Source: Haloferula rosea
GTDB lineage: Bacteria > Verrucomicrobiota > Verrucomicrobiia > Verrucomicrobiales > Akkermansiaceae
Direction of reading: 5' to 3'
Assembly: GCF_016595525.1 (NCBI RefSeq)
Contig: NZ_JAENII010000003.1
Coordinates: 248,001-312,000, forward strand
Length of the DNA: 64,000 nt
Position 1 is the first letter of the stretch. Each line of letters starts with the position of its first letter. Positions 7,714 to 15,689 of the stretch are shown piece by piece. Below the pieces are notes generated by a model, which saw only the letters and a program-made list of their open reading frames with translations, was not told the DNA's origin and did not search any database. Made by a program: the position numbers and the translations under genes.

Positions 7714-8290
7714 CACCCCATTCCGGCCAAGGGGTCAGGGACTGGGGGGTCAGGGGCCAAGCGATGCCAGCAGATAAGGAGCGCGGCTTTCCAAGCCGCT
7801 GCAGCTCACCCACCCCCTTTCCACTTTCTACTTTTTACTCTCCACTCAAAAACCGCAGAGCACGCGAAGCCCCCCCACTTTCCACTCTATACTTTCTACT
7901 TTCCACTCACCCTCAGCGCCCCTTTCGCGGTTCTCCAATTCTTCAACCCCCACCAACCTCTCAGCCGATTGAGGGGCCAAGCCCCGACCGTGTGACGCCG
8001 TCACGCCTCCCCAGAGCACACGGAGCCTCCATGCTCTGCCTCCCATTCAGCAGAATCCTCTTCTGAGTATCCGGAAGAAGCCGCTCAGACCATCCGCGAG
8101 GGCCGGTAGATCACTACCCCACCACCCCCGCTCCGTGACGCCGCTCCAACTGCCTGATCTACCGACTCAGCAGCTTGAAATCCCTTGCCAGATCAACGGA
8201 TCCCCCCTCAAACTTGGGACAAATTCAATCTGAATATCCTCCCCGGATCACCTACAGAATAAATACTGTCGTGCCACAAAAACCAATCCG
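7714..8290. other. 577-base gene-free spacer with a REP-like unit and pyrimidine-rich tracts
   Basis: No convincing coding frame. It holds a single REP-like hairpin (7776-7801) and two C/T/A-rich, almost G-free tracts of similar wording (about 7817-7850 and 7878-7913, built of CTTTCTAC and CTTTCCACTC units). The strand bias and reiteration look like decayed or amplified spacer sequence. The part near 8200-8280 is more A/T-rich and probably holds the promoter of the next gene, but I could not assign boxes. Confidence 0.6.
7776..7801. repeat. REP-like single palindrome, copy 3
   Basis: AAGGAGCG followed by GCGGCTTTCCAAGCCGC: the same GGAGCG head and 6-base palindromic stem as the other copies, with a different stem sequence. 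No inverted partner is seen nearby. Confidence 0.55.
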
Positions 8291-8989
8291 ATGCGCCTCC
8301 TTCTCTTCACTCTCGCGCTGATTTGTGTGCCGACTGCTGGGGCTGCTATTCTCTTTTCCAAAGATTACAACATCACCGGATTGGGGCGTGTCGATCAGGT
8401 AGCATTCTCGACAGATATTCCCCTCGGCTCACTCACCGCAATGTCGACCGTTGAACTAGAGTTGACACATTCCTATGCTGGAGAACTGGTGCTGACCCTG
8501 CGTAGTCCGACCGGAGAGGAGTTTTCCCTACTAGATCGCGATGGCTCACGAACCCGCATCGGTGCTGGGAATGGGTTATTGAGTGGCGTTGAGCTCTACA
8601 CGCTGCGCAATCCCACTGAGGCCGCGTTGAGCGTCGTCGATTGGGATTTTTCCCGCTATCAGCCAGGTGGCACATATGGGGCTCGAGAATGGCCCACGGG
8701 ATCATGGGAAGCCGGAGTTTGGAATCTCACCCTGTTCAACGACGACAGGTCTTTTGCAGAGGATGGTGTCGTCGGGACAGTCAGGATAACGGGAGAGCTA
8801 GTTCCTGAGCCCTCCGCGTCGATCTTGCTTCCAATCGGGGGAGCGATACTGGGCCTTTACCGCAGACGAAGCAAGAAGGCGAACAAGACGAGCCACAGTA
8901 ACCGCCACGAGCCTCGTTGTCGGCAACGTCACCCGTATGTGAACCTCAACTCCCGTCTCAACTCCCGTCTCAACACCCGCTCCCGCTAG
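8291..8989 (+). CDS. Exported PEP-CTERM-like protein with P-domain-like body and abnormal C-terminal extension
   Basis: 232 residues. Signal peptide at 1-18. Residues about 25-168 resemble the proprotein-convertase P domain (VELELTHSYAGELVLTLRSP and VWNLTLFNDD, ending in a GTVRITG strand), a beta-sandwich adhesion or processing domain. A PEP-CTERM sorting signal follows: VPEP at 171-174, a hydrophobic helix 177-190 and an RRR cluster at 191-193. Such proteins are normally cut by an exosortase and attached to the surface. Unusually, 36 further hydrophilic residues follow the arginine cluster and end in repeated LNSR units encoded by a 12-base tandem repeat. This suggests a lost stop codon. No exosortase gene is in the window. 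Confidence 0.75.
   Translation: MRLLLFTLALICVPTAGAAILFSKDYNITGLGRVDQVAFSTDIPLGSLTAMSTVELELTHSYAGELVLTLRSPTGEEFSLLDRDGSRTRIGAGNGLLSGVELYTLRNPTEAALSVVDWDFSRYQPGGTYGAREWPTGSWEAGVWNLTLFNDDRSFAEDGVVGTVRITGELVPEPSASILLPIGGAILGLYRRRSKKANKTSHSNRHEPRCRQRHPYVNLNSRLNSRLNTRSR
8945..8980 (+). repeat. 12-base tandem repeat (three copies) at the 3' end of the PEP-CTERM gene
   Basis: CTCAACTCCCGT occurs at 8945-8956 and 8957-8968, with a third copy, CTCAACACCCGC, at 8969-8980. The unit is four codons long, so it encodes LNSR, LNSR, LNTR in frame. Confidence 0.85.
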
Positions 8990-9030
8990 TTGCGGCGCGT
9001 GATCTTTGACGTTGTTCCCAAAAAAGCGTG

Positions 9031-9474
9031 ATGCAATTTGTCCTAGTCATCAGTAGTTTGATCTTTGCGGCTGGATGCTTGGTTTCCATCTGTGCCGCAT
9101 CGAATCCGCAGAAGTGGCGGAAGAAGATTTTCGAAGGCTGGACAGGCCGGCGCTATGGGGATGATGACGAGAAGCTAGCTCCATCCAGATCCGTCCAGCA
9201 GATCACTGCGATATTTTCTGCCCTTCTTCTTGGAGGTCTCTCGGCACTTTTAGCGGTTGCGGCACTTGAATACAAAGATCCGGAGACGGCTGCGCGGGAG
9301 AAGGAAGTGCTCGAAAGGCACTTTCGTGAGTCCACGGAAGCTCGGCAGCGCGAATCCCAAGAAGAGTTCTTGAAGGCAGTTGAGGAAGGATTTCCAGTCA
9401 AAGACAAAGGCGAACCCCAAAAGGACGAAGAGGACAGTGGTGGACGCCCGGCTTCTCGTCCCGAGTCGAAATGA
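9031..9474 (+). CDS. Small two-helix membrane protein with charged C-terminal tail
   Basis: 147 residues from the ATG at 9031 (a GTG directly precedes it). Two hydrophobic helices are visible: residues about 3-24 (VLVISSLIFAAGCLVSICAA) and about 58-80 (ITAIFSALLLGGLSALLAVAA). The last 65 residues are highly charged and probably form a helix or coiled coil (EKEVLERHFRESTEARQRES). No family recognised. It lies in a run of small membrane genes with less biased codon use than the housekeeping genes around it. Confidence 0.6.
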   Translation: MQFVLVISSLIFAAGCLVSICAASNPQKWRKKIFEGWTGRRYGDDDEKLAPSRSVQQITAIFSALLLGGLSALLAVAALEYKDPETAAREKEVLERHFRESTEARQRESQEEFLKAVEEGFPVKDKGEPQKDEEDSGGRPASRPESK

Positions 9475-9487
9475 CCCTATTCAATTC

Positions 9488-9516
9488 AACCCGGTTGCGA
9501 ACCGGCGCTCCCCGTA
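9488..9516. repeat. REP-like palindrome, copy 4 (inverted orientation)
   Basis: CCGGTTGCGAACCGG (9491-9505) followed by GCGCTCCCC and CGTAG. Read on the minus strand this gives GGGGAGCG plus the palindrome, the same layout as the other copies. It lies just behind the stop of the membrane protein gene and may act as a transcript end. Confidence 0.6.
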
Positions 9517-9547
9517 GCCGATGCCACACTTCAGACCTCGGCAGAGA

Positions 9548-9820
9548 ATGAAGAGCCTTGGTGTGTCGCTTCTGATCATCGTGTTCATGGTTGGAGCCTT
9601 CTTCCTTGGCTCGTGGTGGGAGCGGCAAGGGATCATCGCGGCGGTCGCCGTTGGACCAGACAGCGACACCATTGGTCCCGCTATTCGGAACATTGAGTCC
9701 GCTCGGACAGCGTTGAGCCAGGACGACACGCAACGTGTTCTCGAGAAACTTGATGAGGTGGAGAGGCAGATCGAGGCGATTGATCAGTGGTTCGACAAGC
9801 TGCGCGACCTCTATCGATGA
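9548..9820 (+). CDS. Small single-span membrane-anchored protein
   Basis: 90 residues if started at ATG 9548; an upstream ATG at 9521 would add nine residues but lies inside the edge of the REP-like unit. The N-terminus is one hydrophobic helix (GVSLLIIVFMVGAFFLGSWW), followed by a helical, charged soluble part with heptad-like spacing (LEKLDEVERQIEAIDQWFDKL). It is probably anchored in the inner membrane with its coiled-coil part exposed. Function unknown. Confidence 0.55.
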   Translation: MKSLGVSLLIIVFMVGAFFLGSWWERQGIIAAVAVGPDSDTIGPAIRNIESARTALSQDDTQRVLEKLDEVERQIEAIDQWFDKLRDLYR

Positions 9821-9965
9821 GCCGGCAGATCCACGAAGTCAAAATTGGCGACATCTCACGGCCTCCTTGTTGAATTCCCGTTTGGGTGATTAGACTGCGA
9901 CAACGAAATCCGTAGTGGCGTCGTAAGGGACGGCACCGCCAGTTTTCCAAGATTGAGCGAAAAAG

Positions 9966-10478
9966 ATGAAACTGCATTTGTCCACCAGCCTCCTTGCCTG
10001 GTCGCTCGCAGTAGGCTCGATGCTTTGCATCGTGACGGCGGTGAGGATCGAATACCTGAACTACCGCACCGGTGGCGCGATTCAACGAAAGGCTGAGCAG
10101 GAACCGCACTCGAAGTGGAGGACTGGACGTGGATTCTTCAACACCTATGAGCAGGTGGAAGCGAATTGGCGTAAAGAGCACGGTAAGGACGATGACGCAG
10201 AGCTCAACCCAAGCGACTATCAGGCCATTGAAGAGAGAGTGATCGCTGCCGGGTGGTCGCCTTCTCCATCGGACCGACTCGGCAAGCTACTTGGGTCTTG
10301 GGGGTTGGTTCAGTATCCTCTCGCCGCCTTTCTCGTGTTTGCGTCACTGCGTGCCGCAAGAGCGCGCCGAACGAGCGGGAGCATTCCATGCAAGGCCTTC
10401 TATGCAGCGACCGCAGTGGGAGTCCTCGCACTCGGTCTGGCCTTCTATCGAGGCTATTTCTCAAGCCTCGGGTGGTGA
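9966..10478 (+). CDS. Hypothetical membrane protein, about three helices
   Basis: 170 residues. One helix at the N-terminus (residues 7-26), a soluble middle rich in charged and aromatic residues (WRTGRGFFNTYEQVEANW), and two helices near the C-terminus (about 108-127 and 145-163). No catalytic motif is recognisable. It follows two other small membrane genes on the same strand but with a 145-base gap, so co-transcription is uncertain. It converges with the secreted I78-like gene. Confidence 0.6.
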   Translation: MKLHLSTSLLAWSLAVGSMLCIVTAVRIEYLNYRTGGAIQRKAEQEPHSKWRTGRGFFNTYEQVEANWRKEHGKDDDAELNPSDYQAIEERVIAAGWSPSPSDRLGKLLGSWGLVQYPLAAFLVFASLRAARARRTSGSIPCKAFYAATAVGVLALGLAFYRGYFSSLGW

Positions 10479-10585
10479 TCGGAAGAGGCAGAACATTCCA
10501 ACCAACGATGAACCGAAGCGACCCCCGCCGCCGTTTGGAGGGTTCGGGCGGATCGAGCCGCACGGAATGGTCCGCGAACTGGGAC

Positions 10586-11182
10586 TCAGCGCCTCGTTGC
10601 CCTCACGACCTTCCCCCCGCTCATGAACAGGGTAACACGCTTCGGATCGATGTCAGTGGTGACGGAAGATGCCCAAGGATCATTCGCAAAAAAACATGTG
10701 AAGCCACGCCGCCCTGCCAACTCCGTTGCCTGCGCTCGGGTCAAGCCGACGAACCCAGGAGCATCCGAACCCCTTGGCCGACTGTAGATTTCCCGGCTTC
10801 CCTCAAGCGCTTTTTGCAATTGCGCCCGAGTGACGGCGGCATAGGCGTCCTCCCGCTTCCAGTCCGGGCCGTTGAAGAATGATTCCTTCCATGTCTTTCC
10901 GGTGATCAGAAGGCGTCGAGGCAGCTTGCTCCACTCCTCGGCAACCGGCAGCTGATCCGTGACCTTTGAAATTCGTGGCAGGCTTTTGTCGTTCAACAAA
11001 ACCAGTTCTCCCACGACCCACAATTGCCCGTCCTTGAGATGGAGACTCTTGAGTTTCAGATCCCATCCACTGCTTGGCACATCGATCTCGACTTGGATCA
11101 ATGACGGATCCTTCCTCTCCGCCAAGACCGGCCGACATGGACCAAGCAGCATCAACAGAAGTATCATCGCACGCTTGGCCAT
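10586..11182 (-). CDS. Secreted protein with a peptidase-inhibitor I78-like C-terminal domain
   Basis: 198 residues from ATG 11182, chosen because it directly begins a signal peptide (MAKRAMILLLMLLGP, cleavage near VLA). Residues about 20-130 form a beta-rich region of unknown type. The last 55 residues (FVGLTRAQATELAGRRGFT ... VTLFMSGGKVVRATRR) follow the pattern of the I78 family: a GL-x3-A-x3-A-x2-RG helix, a charged turn and a final strand ending in V-x-A-T-R. I78 proteins inhibit serine proteases or fold as small beta-alpha units in the periplasm. Whether this one inhibits anything is unknown. Confidence 0.7.
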   Translation of the reverse strand: MAKRAMILLLMLLGPCRPVLAERKDPSLIQVEIDVPSSGWDLKLKSLHLKDGQLWVVGELVLLNDKSLPRISKVTDQLPVAEEWSKLPRRLLITGKTWKESFFNGPDWKREDAYAAVTRAQLQKALEGSREIYSRPRGSDAPGFVGLTRAQATELAGRRGFTCFFANDPWASSVTTDIDPKRVTLFMSGGKVVRATRR

Positions 11183-11664
11183 CGGCCCATGATTAGCATA
11201 CCGGCCATGAAGGTTCAAACGGTCAGATGGTCGATGCAACTCGTGGGATCGGTGCCGCACCAGGGAAAACAGAGGACCGGGTCCCCATGACCAGTTCAGA
11301 GCACCCACCCTTGGGTTGCAGCCGTTGCCGTCGATCCCATCCTTGATCGACTGGGACCCCCGGCTGGTTGGCTGTGATTGACCGCCCCCCGGCTCATTGT
11401 TGGATCACGATGCCCCCTCGCTGTCACTTCGTTTCAAGGCTTCCTCCAGAGGACTCGCCTCTCGTTCACCAAGCGTCATGCAGCGGATACCCGGAGCCCT
11501 GATTCACCTCGTTTTATCGGCTGGAATGCGGTATGAGGGGGTGAAGTAGTGCTGTCCCGGACGGCACCTCCATCCCTCAGACCTCGCGTCTGCCAAATTG
11601 GGGGGACTGCGACCCGCCACCGCTTGAGGATTGAAGTCGGTGCGTCAAAAGAGGAATGTGCCGC
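11183..11664. other. 482-base spacer between divergent genes
   Basis: No coding frame with plausible codon use and no clear hairpin were found. Short motifs such as the GAGGGGGTGAAG around 11535 stand out but I cannot assign them. A good Shine-Dalgarno sequence, AGAGGA at 11650-11655, belongs to the following upp gene. The region should contain promoters for both flanking genes. Confidence 0.5.
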
Positions 11665-12285
11665 ATGCTGCAAGTCTGCGACCACCCCCTCATCCATGAA
11701 GAAATCGGCCGTCTGCGGGATCGAGCATGCCCATCGGCTGAGTTCCGCCAGCGGATCCGCCGGGTGGCCTCGTTGATGCTTCCGCAGGTCACCGCCAATC
11801 TGCCGACGCGGCCGACCTCCGTCGAGACCCCGCTGGAGGTGACCGCCGGGGCAAGACTCCAGCGCCCGATCGTGCTCGCCCCGATTCTCCGCGCCGGCAT
11901 CGGATTCCTCGATGGCTTTGCCGACCTGCTGCCGGAGGCCTCGGTGGGCCACATCGGACTCGCCCGGAATGAAGAAACGCTCCAACCCGAGCCCTACTAT
12001 TTCAAAGTGCCGCCCAATCTCGCGGAGGCCGAGGTGATCGTCCTCGACCCTATGCTGGCCACCGGCGGGTCGGCGGCCGAAGCCATCTCCGCGCTGAAGA
12101 AGGCGGGAGCCGTCCACCTGCGCTTCGCCTGCCTGGTCGCCGCCCCCGAGGGGGTCGAGCATCTGGAATCCGCCTTCCCGGAGCTCCCGATTTTCACCGC
12201 TGCGCTGGACCGCTGTCTGAACGAAAAAGGGTACATCCTGCCGGGATTGGGCGATGCCGGGGACCGGATCTTCGGAACGGTCTGA
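11665..12285 (+). CDS. upp: Uracil phosphoribosyltransferase
   Basis: 206 residues. The ATG at 11665 is preferred over 11656 because AGAGGA lies nine bases before it and would overlap the earlier ATG. The enzyme makes UMP from uracil and PRPP in pyrimidine salvage. The PRPP loop is LDPMLATGGSA and the uracil-binding end is YILPGLGDAGDRIFGT, both diagnostic; the early PILRAGIGFLDG segment also fits. Family length is normal. It stands alone, without an adjacent uracil permease gene. Confidence 0.95.
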   Translation: MLQVCDHPLIHEEIGRLRDRACPSAEFRQRIRRVASLMLPQVTANLPTRPTSVETPLEVTAGARLQRPIVLAPILRAGIGFLDGFADLLPEASVGHIGLARNEETLQPEPYYFKVPPNLAEAEVIVLDPMLATGGSAAEAISALKKAGAVHLRFACLVAAPEGVEHLESAFPELPIFTAALDRCLNEKGYILPGLGDAGDRIFGTV

Positions 12286-12340
12286 TTTCGTAGGCACTGG
12301 GCTGACCCGGGAATTGCGCTGGAATCGCGTTTCTTTCCCC

Positions 12341-12369
12341 TTGCCATCCGCCCTCGACCCCCCTAGTTT
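12341..12369 (+). promoter_or_regulatory. Promoter-like motif before the small basic protein gene
   Basis: TTGCCA at 12341-12346 and TAGTTT at 12364-12369, spaced by 17 bases, 42 bases before the start codon. The same pair recurs before several other genes of this window. Confidence 0.5.
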
Positions 12370-12411
12370 CCGCGCCCCGTCAGACGGGATCAGCCTCAAC
12401 TACTTTTTCTC

Positions 12412-12567
12412 ATGTCCAAGCACAGCAGCCTCAAACTCAAGGGTGGAGCCGAAGGTAAGCGCTCCGTGATGAAGCGCTTCGAACGCGTCAAGCTCATGAA
12501 GCAACGCGGCGAGTGGAAAGAAGGCCAAAGCCCGATCGGTCTCCCGAAGACCAAGGGTGAAGCCTGA
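12412..12567 (+). CDS. Small basic protein of the Chlamydiae/Verrucomicrobia type
   Basis: 51 residues beginning MSKHSSLKLKGG and ending LPKTKGEA, with KRSVMKRFERVKLMKQRGEW in the middle. This matches the small basic protein family (I recall it as TIGR04137) restricted to Verrucomicrobia and Chlamydiae and often noted near rRNA genes. It is strongly basic and likely nucleic-acid or ribosome associated, but its function is not established. It has its own promoter-like motif and a strong terminator, so it is a single-gene unit. Here no rRNA operon is adjacent. Confidence 0.9.
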   Translation: MSKHSSLKLKGGAEGKRSVMKRFERVKLMKQRGEWKEGQSPIGLPKTKGEA

Positions 12568-12599
12568 CCCAGCTCGATTCCCCGAATCCTTTTCGAAGA

Positions 12600-12632
12600 G
12601 CGCGGTTCCTCTCTGAGGCCGCGCCCTTTCTG
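12600..12632 (+). terminator. Rho-independent terminator behind the small basic protein gene
   Basis: GCGCGG (12600-12605) pairs with CCGCGC (12619-12624), with an inner CCTC/GAGG stem, followed by a short CCTTTCTGT tract. Confidence 0.75.
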
Positions 12633-12688
12633 TATCGACCCACAGCGCTTGGGCGCTGAGAATCGAAATCACCAATCACCGCATCCCC

Positions 12689-13630
12689 ATGGACCAAGGC
12701 ACCCGACTCAACAAGTATCTCGCATCCTGCGGAGAAGGATCGCGTCGTGCGTGCGACAAACTCATCCAGGAAGGTCATGTGGAAATCAATGGGCAGCCCT
12801 GCCTCAACCCCGCACAGCGGGTCGGCCCGGACGACCACGTGAAACTCGACGGGCGCCGCGTCTCCCCCAAGGAAACAGGCGTGGTGATGCTCAACAAGCC
12901 ACGGGGACTGGTCAGTTCCAAGGACGACGAATTCGGGCGTGAAACCGTCTTCGAGCTCCTGCCGGGCTCACTCCAACACCTGAACCATGTGGGTCGCCTC
13001 GACCGCGATTCCGAGGGACTGCTTCTCCTCACCAACGACGGCAACCTTTCCCAAACCCTGCTGCATCCCTCGAAGCACATCGAGAAGGAGTACATCGTCA
13101 CGGCCAACCAACCGGTGGCCGACGAACACCTGCGGCAATTCCTGAGTGGCCTCTACACCGAAGATGGCAAGATGGTTGCCAAGGAGGTCGAGCGGCTCTC
13201 TCCACGCCGCATCCGGGTGGTCCTCATCACCGGCCACAAGCGGCAGATCCGCGTGATGTTCAAGACCCTGGGCTACACCGTCCAGCGCCTCATCCGCATC
13301 CGCATCGGTTCCTTCGAACTGACCGACATTCCTCCGGGGAAATGGCGTTACCTTGAGCCCAAGGAGATCGAACTCCTGCTCCAGAACCCGACCGGTCGGA
13401 AGGCCCGGGTCAAGGCACGACGCCCGGGAGATCGCCGTGACGCCCCCGCCAAGGGTGCGCGCAAGACGGCCAGGAAGACGGCGAGAAAGACCGCGAAAAA
13501 GACCGCGCGAAAGGTCACCAAGCGTCGCCCGAAACAGGATCCATACGAAAGCGACGAACGCTCCACCCGCGGCGCTCGACGTCCCCCCTCATCCCGTTCC
13601 AAAAAACCCGGCCGCGGCAGGAAGTTTTGA
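12689..13630 (+). CDS. rluB: 23S rRNA pseudouridine synthase of the RsuA/RluB family with basic C-terminal tail
   Basis: 313 residues. An S4 RNA-binding domain occupies about 1-58 (TRLNKYLASCGEGSRRACDKL), then the catalytic domain with the pseudouridylation motif GRLDRDSEGLLLLTNDG; the catalytic Asp is 105. The HKRQIRVMF segment is the typical C-terminal signature. The enzyme isomerises uridine in rRNA; RluB is the best guess, though RluE, RluF or RsuA specificity cannot be excluded. From about residue 235 the protein adds a histone-H1-like tail with repeated ARKTARKTA units, longer than in the E. coli enzymes. Confidence 0.9.
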   Translation: MDQGTRLNKYLASCGEGSRRACDKLIQEGHVEINGQPCLNPAQRVGPDDHVKLDGRRVSPKETGVVMLNKPRGLVSSKDDEFGRETVFELLPGSLQHLNHVGRLDRDSEGLLLLTNDGNLSQTLLHPSKHIEKEYIVTANQPVADEHLRQFLSGLYTEDGKMVAKEVERLSPRRIRVVLITGHKRQIRVMFKTLGYTVQRLIRIRIGSFELTDIPPGKWRYLEPKEIELLLQNPTGRKARVKARRPGDRRDAPAKGARKTARKTARKTAKKTARKVTKRRPKQDPYESDERSTRGARRPPSSRSKKPGRGRKF

Positions 13631-13706
13631 ATCGCCGGGGCTCAGTCTGGACCGCTAGTTTACCGCCCTTCACCGGCGCACCACGTGGCCGCAAACCCCA
13701 GAAAAG

Positions 13707-15659
13707 ATGAGCAAAAAGAGCGTTAACACCCCTTTCGAGGAGCAAGTTTTCAAACCTAGCAAGGATTTCGCGAAGAATGCACGGGTCTCCAGCATGGCCC
13801 AATACAATCGGATGTGGAAGGAGTCGGTCGAGCAACCGGCCAAGTTCTGGGCAAGCGAAGCGAAGGAACTCGAGTGGCAGAAGCCATGGAGCAAGGTACT
13901 CGATTGGAAGGCCCCCGATGCGAAATGGTTTGTCGGAGGGAAGCTCAACGTCACCGAAAGCTGCCTGGACCGCCACGCCCGTGGACCGCGCCGCAACAAG
14001 GCCGCGATCATTTTCGAGGGTGAACCCGGCGACAAGCAGGTGCTCACCTATGCCCAGCTTCACCGGGAAGTCTGCAAGTTCACCAACGTGCTCATCGCTC
14101 GGGGCGTGAAGGCCAAGGATCGGGTCCTGATCTACATGCCCATGATCCCCCAGGCCGCGATCGCCATGCTCGCTTGTGCACGGCTCGGCGCCGTGCACTC
14201 GGTGGTCTTCGGCGGTTTTTCCGCAGAGTCCATCCTCGATCGGCTGGAGGACTGCGGAGCCACCCACGTGATCACCGCGGACGGCGGCTGGCGCCGTGGC
14301 AAGACCGTGGCACTCAAGGACAACGTCGATGAAGCCCTCAGCCGCACCAAGATCGTCAAGAGCGTGATCGTGTACAAGCGCACCGGTCAGGACGTGAAGA
14401 TGAAGAAGGGGCGTGACTTCTGGTGGGACGAGCTCGCCGCGGAAGCCTCCGCCAAGCATGAGGCCAAGGCCTTCGACTCGGAGCATCCGCTCTTCATTCT
14501 CTACACCTCCGGTTCGACCGGGAAACCCAAGGGCATCCTGCATACCAGCGGCGGCTACCTCACCGGCACCTACACCACCTGCAAGTACATCTTCGACATG
14601 CAGGATGAGGATGTCTACTGGTGCACCGCCGACGTCGGCTGGATCACCGGGCACAGCTACATCGTCTATGGTCCCCTGGCCATGGGCGCGACCCAGGTCA
14701 TGTATGAGGGGGCTCCCAACTACCCGGACTTCAGTCGTTTCTGGCAGATGATCGAGGAATACGGCGTGTCCATTTTCTACACCGCCCCAACCGCCATCCG
14801 CGCCTTCATCAAGGCAGGCGACTCGTTCGTCGATGGTCACGACCTGTCGTCTCTGCGACTGCTCGGCTCGGTCGGCGAACCGATCAACCCCGAGGCCTGG
14901 CGCTGGTACTACGAAAAGATCGGCGGCAGCCGTTGTCCGATCGTGGATACCTGGTGGCAGACCGAAACGGGAGCGATCATGATTTCCCCACTCCCCGGCG
15001 CCACGCCCACCATCGCCGGCACCGCCACCCTGCCCTTCTTCGGCGTGGACGCCGCCATCCTCGATGACGCCGGCAACGAGTGTAAGGCCAACGAAGCAGG
15101 GCGCCTCGTCATCCGCAAGCCGTGGCCCTCGATGACCCGGACCATCTATGGCGACAAGGCCCGCTTCAAGAAGACCTACTGGGCCGACTACGACGGGCTC
15201 TACACCGCCGGCGACAGCGCCCGCCGTGACAAGAAGGGCAACTTCTGGATCGTGGGTCGCCTCGATGATGTGCTCAACGTGTCAGGCCACCGACTCGGCA
15301 CCGCCGAAGTGGAAAGCGCGCTGGTCAGTCACCCCTCGGTGGCCGAAGCCGCCGTGATCGGGCGCCCGGATGACCTCAAGGGCCAGGCCGTGGTCTGCTT
15401 CGTCACCGTGAAGGGTGGCATCAAGAGCACCCCCGCCCTGCAGAAGGAACTCAGGGATCACGTCGGCAAGGTGATCGGGGCGATTGCAAAACCTGACAAT
15501 GTCTACTTCGCCCCAGCCTTGCCAAAAACGCGTTCCGGGAAGATCATACGCCGTCTGTTGAAAGAACTGGTGAGCACCGGCGAAGTCAGCGGCAACACCA
15601 CGACGCTCGAAGACCACAGCGTCATTGAACAACTGAAAAAAACCATCGCCGACTCCTGA
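13707..15659 (+). CDS. acs: Acetyl-CoA synthetase (AMP-forming)
   Basis: 650 residues, the usual family length. It activates acetate with ATP and CoA to acetyl-CoA, AMP and PPi. Visible motifs are the P-loop [11 protein letters not shown], the WWQTETGA substrate-pocket segment, [10 protein letters not shown], and the C-terminal [15 protein letters not shown], whose lysine is the residue usually regulated by acetylation. The N-terminal extension (residues 1-90, with [19 protein letters not shown]) is the ACAS-N domain. A TAGTTT element lies about 45 bases upstream of the start. The next gene follows after 30 bases. Confidence 0.95.
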   Translation: MSKKSVNTPFEEQVFKPSKDFAKNARVSSMAQYNRMWKESVEQPAKFWASEAKELEWQKPWSKVLDWKAPDAKWFVGGKLNVTESCLDRHARGPRRNKAAIIFEGEPGDKQVLTYAQLHREVCKFTNVLIARGVKAKDRVLIYMPMIPQAAIAMLACARLGAVHSVVFGGFSAESILDRLEDCGATHVITADGGWRRGKTVALKDNVDEALSRTKIVKSVIVYKRTGQDVKMKKGRDFWWDELAAEASAKHEAKAFDSEHPLFILYTSGSTGKPKGILHTSGGYLTGTYTTCKYIFDMQDEDVYWCTADVGWITGHSYIVYGPLAMGATQVMYEGAPNYPDFSRFWQMIEEYGVSIFYTAPTAIRAFIKAGDSFVDGHDLSSLRLLGSVGEPINPEAWRWYYEKIGGSRCPIVDTWWQTETGAIMISPLPGATPTIAGTATLPFFGVDAAILDDAGNECKANEAGRLVIRKPWPSMTRTIYGDKARFKKTYWADYDGLYTAGDSARRDKKGNFWIVGRLDDVLNVSGHRLGTAEVESALVSHPSVAEAAVIGRPDDLKGQAVVCFVTVKGGIKSTPALQKELRDHVGKVIGAIAKPDNVYFAPALPKTRSGKIIRRLLKELVSTGEVSGNTTTLEDHSVIEQLKKTIADS

Positions 15660-15689
15660 TTCCAGCCGTCGGCTCCTGAAATCAAATCG

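Noticed and set aside
7814-7915. CRISPR array in the pyrimidine-rich spacer
   Set aside because: Repeats are short, imperfect and without regular spacers, and no cas genes are nearby.
11476-12399. Minus-strand frame of 307 codons over upp and its upstream region
   Set aside because: Shadow of upp; no signature motifs and no ribosome-binding site.
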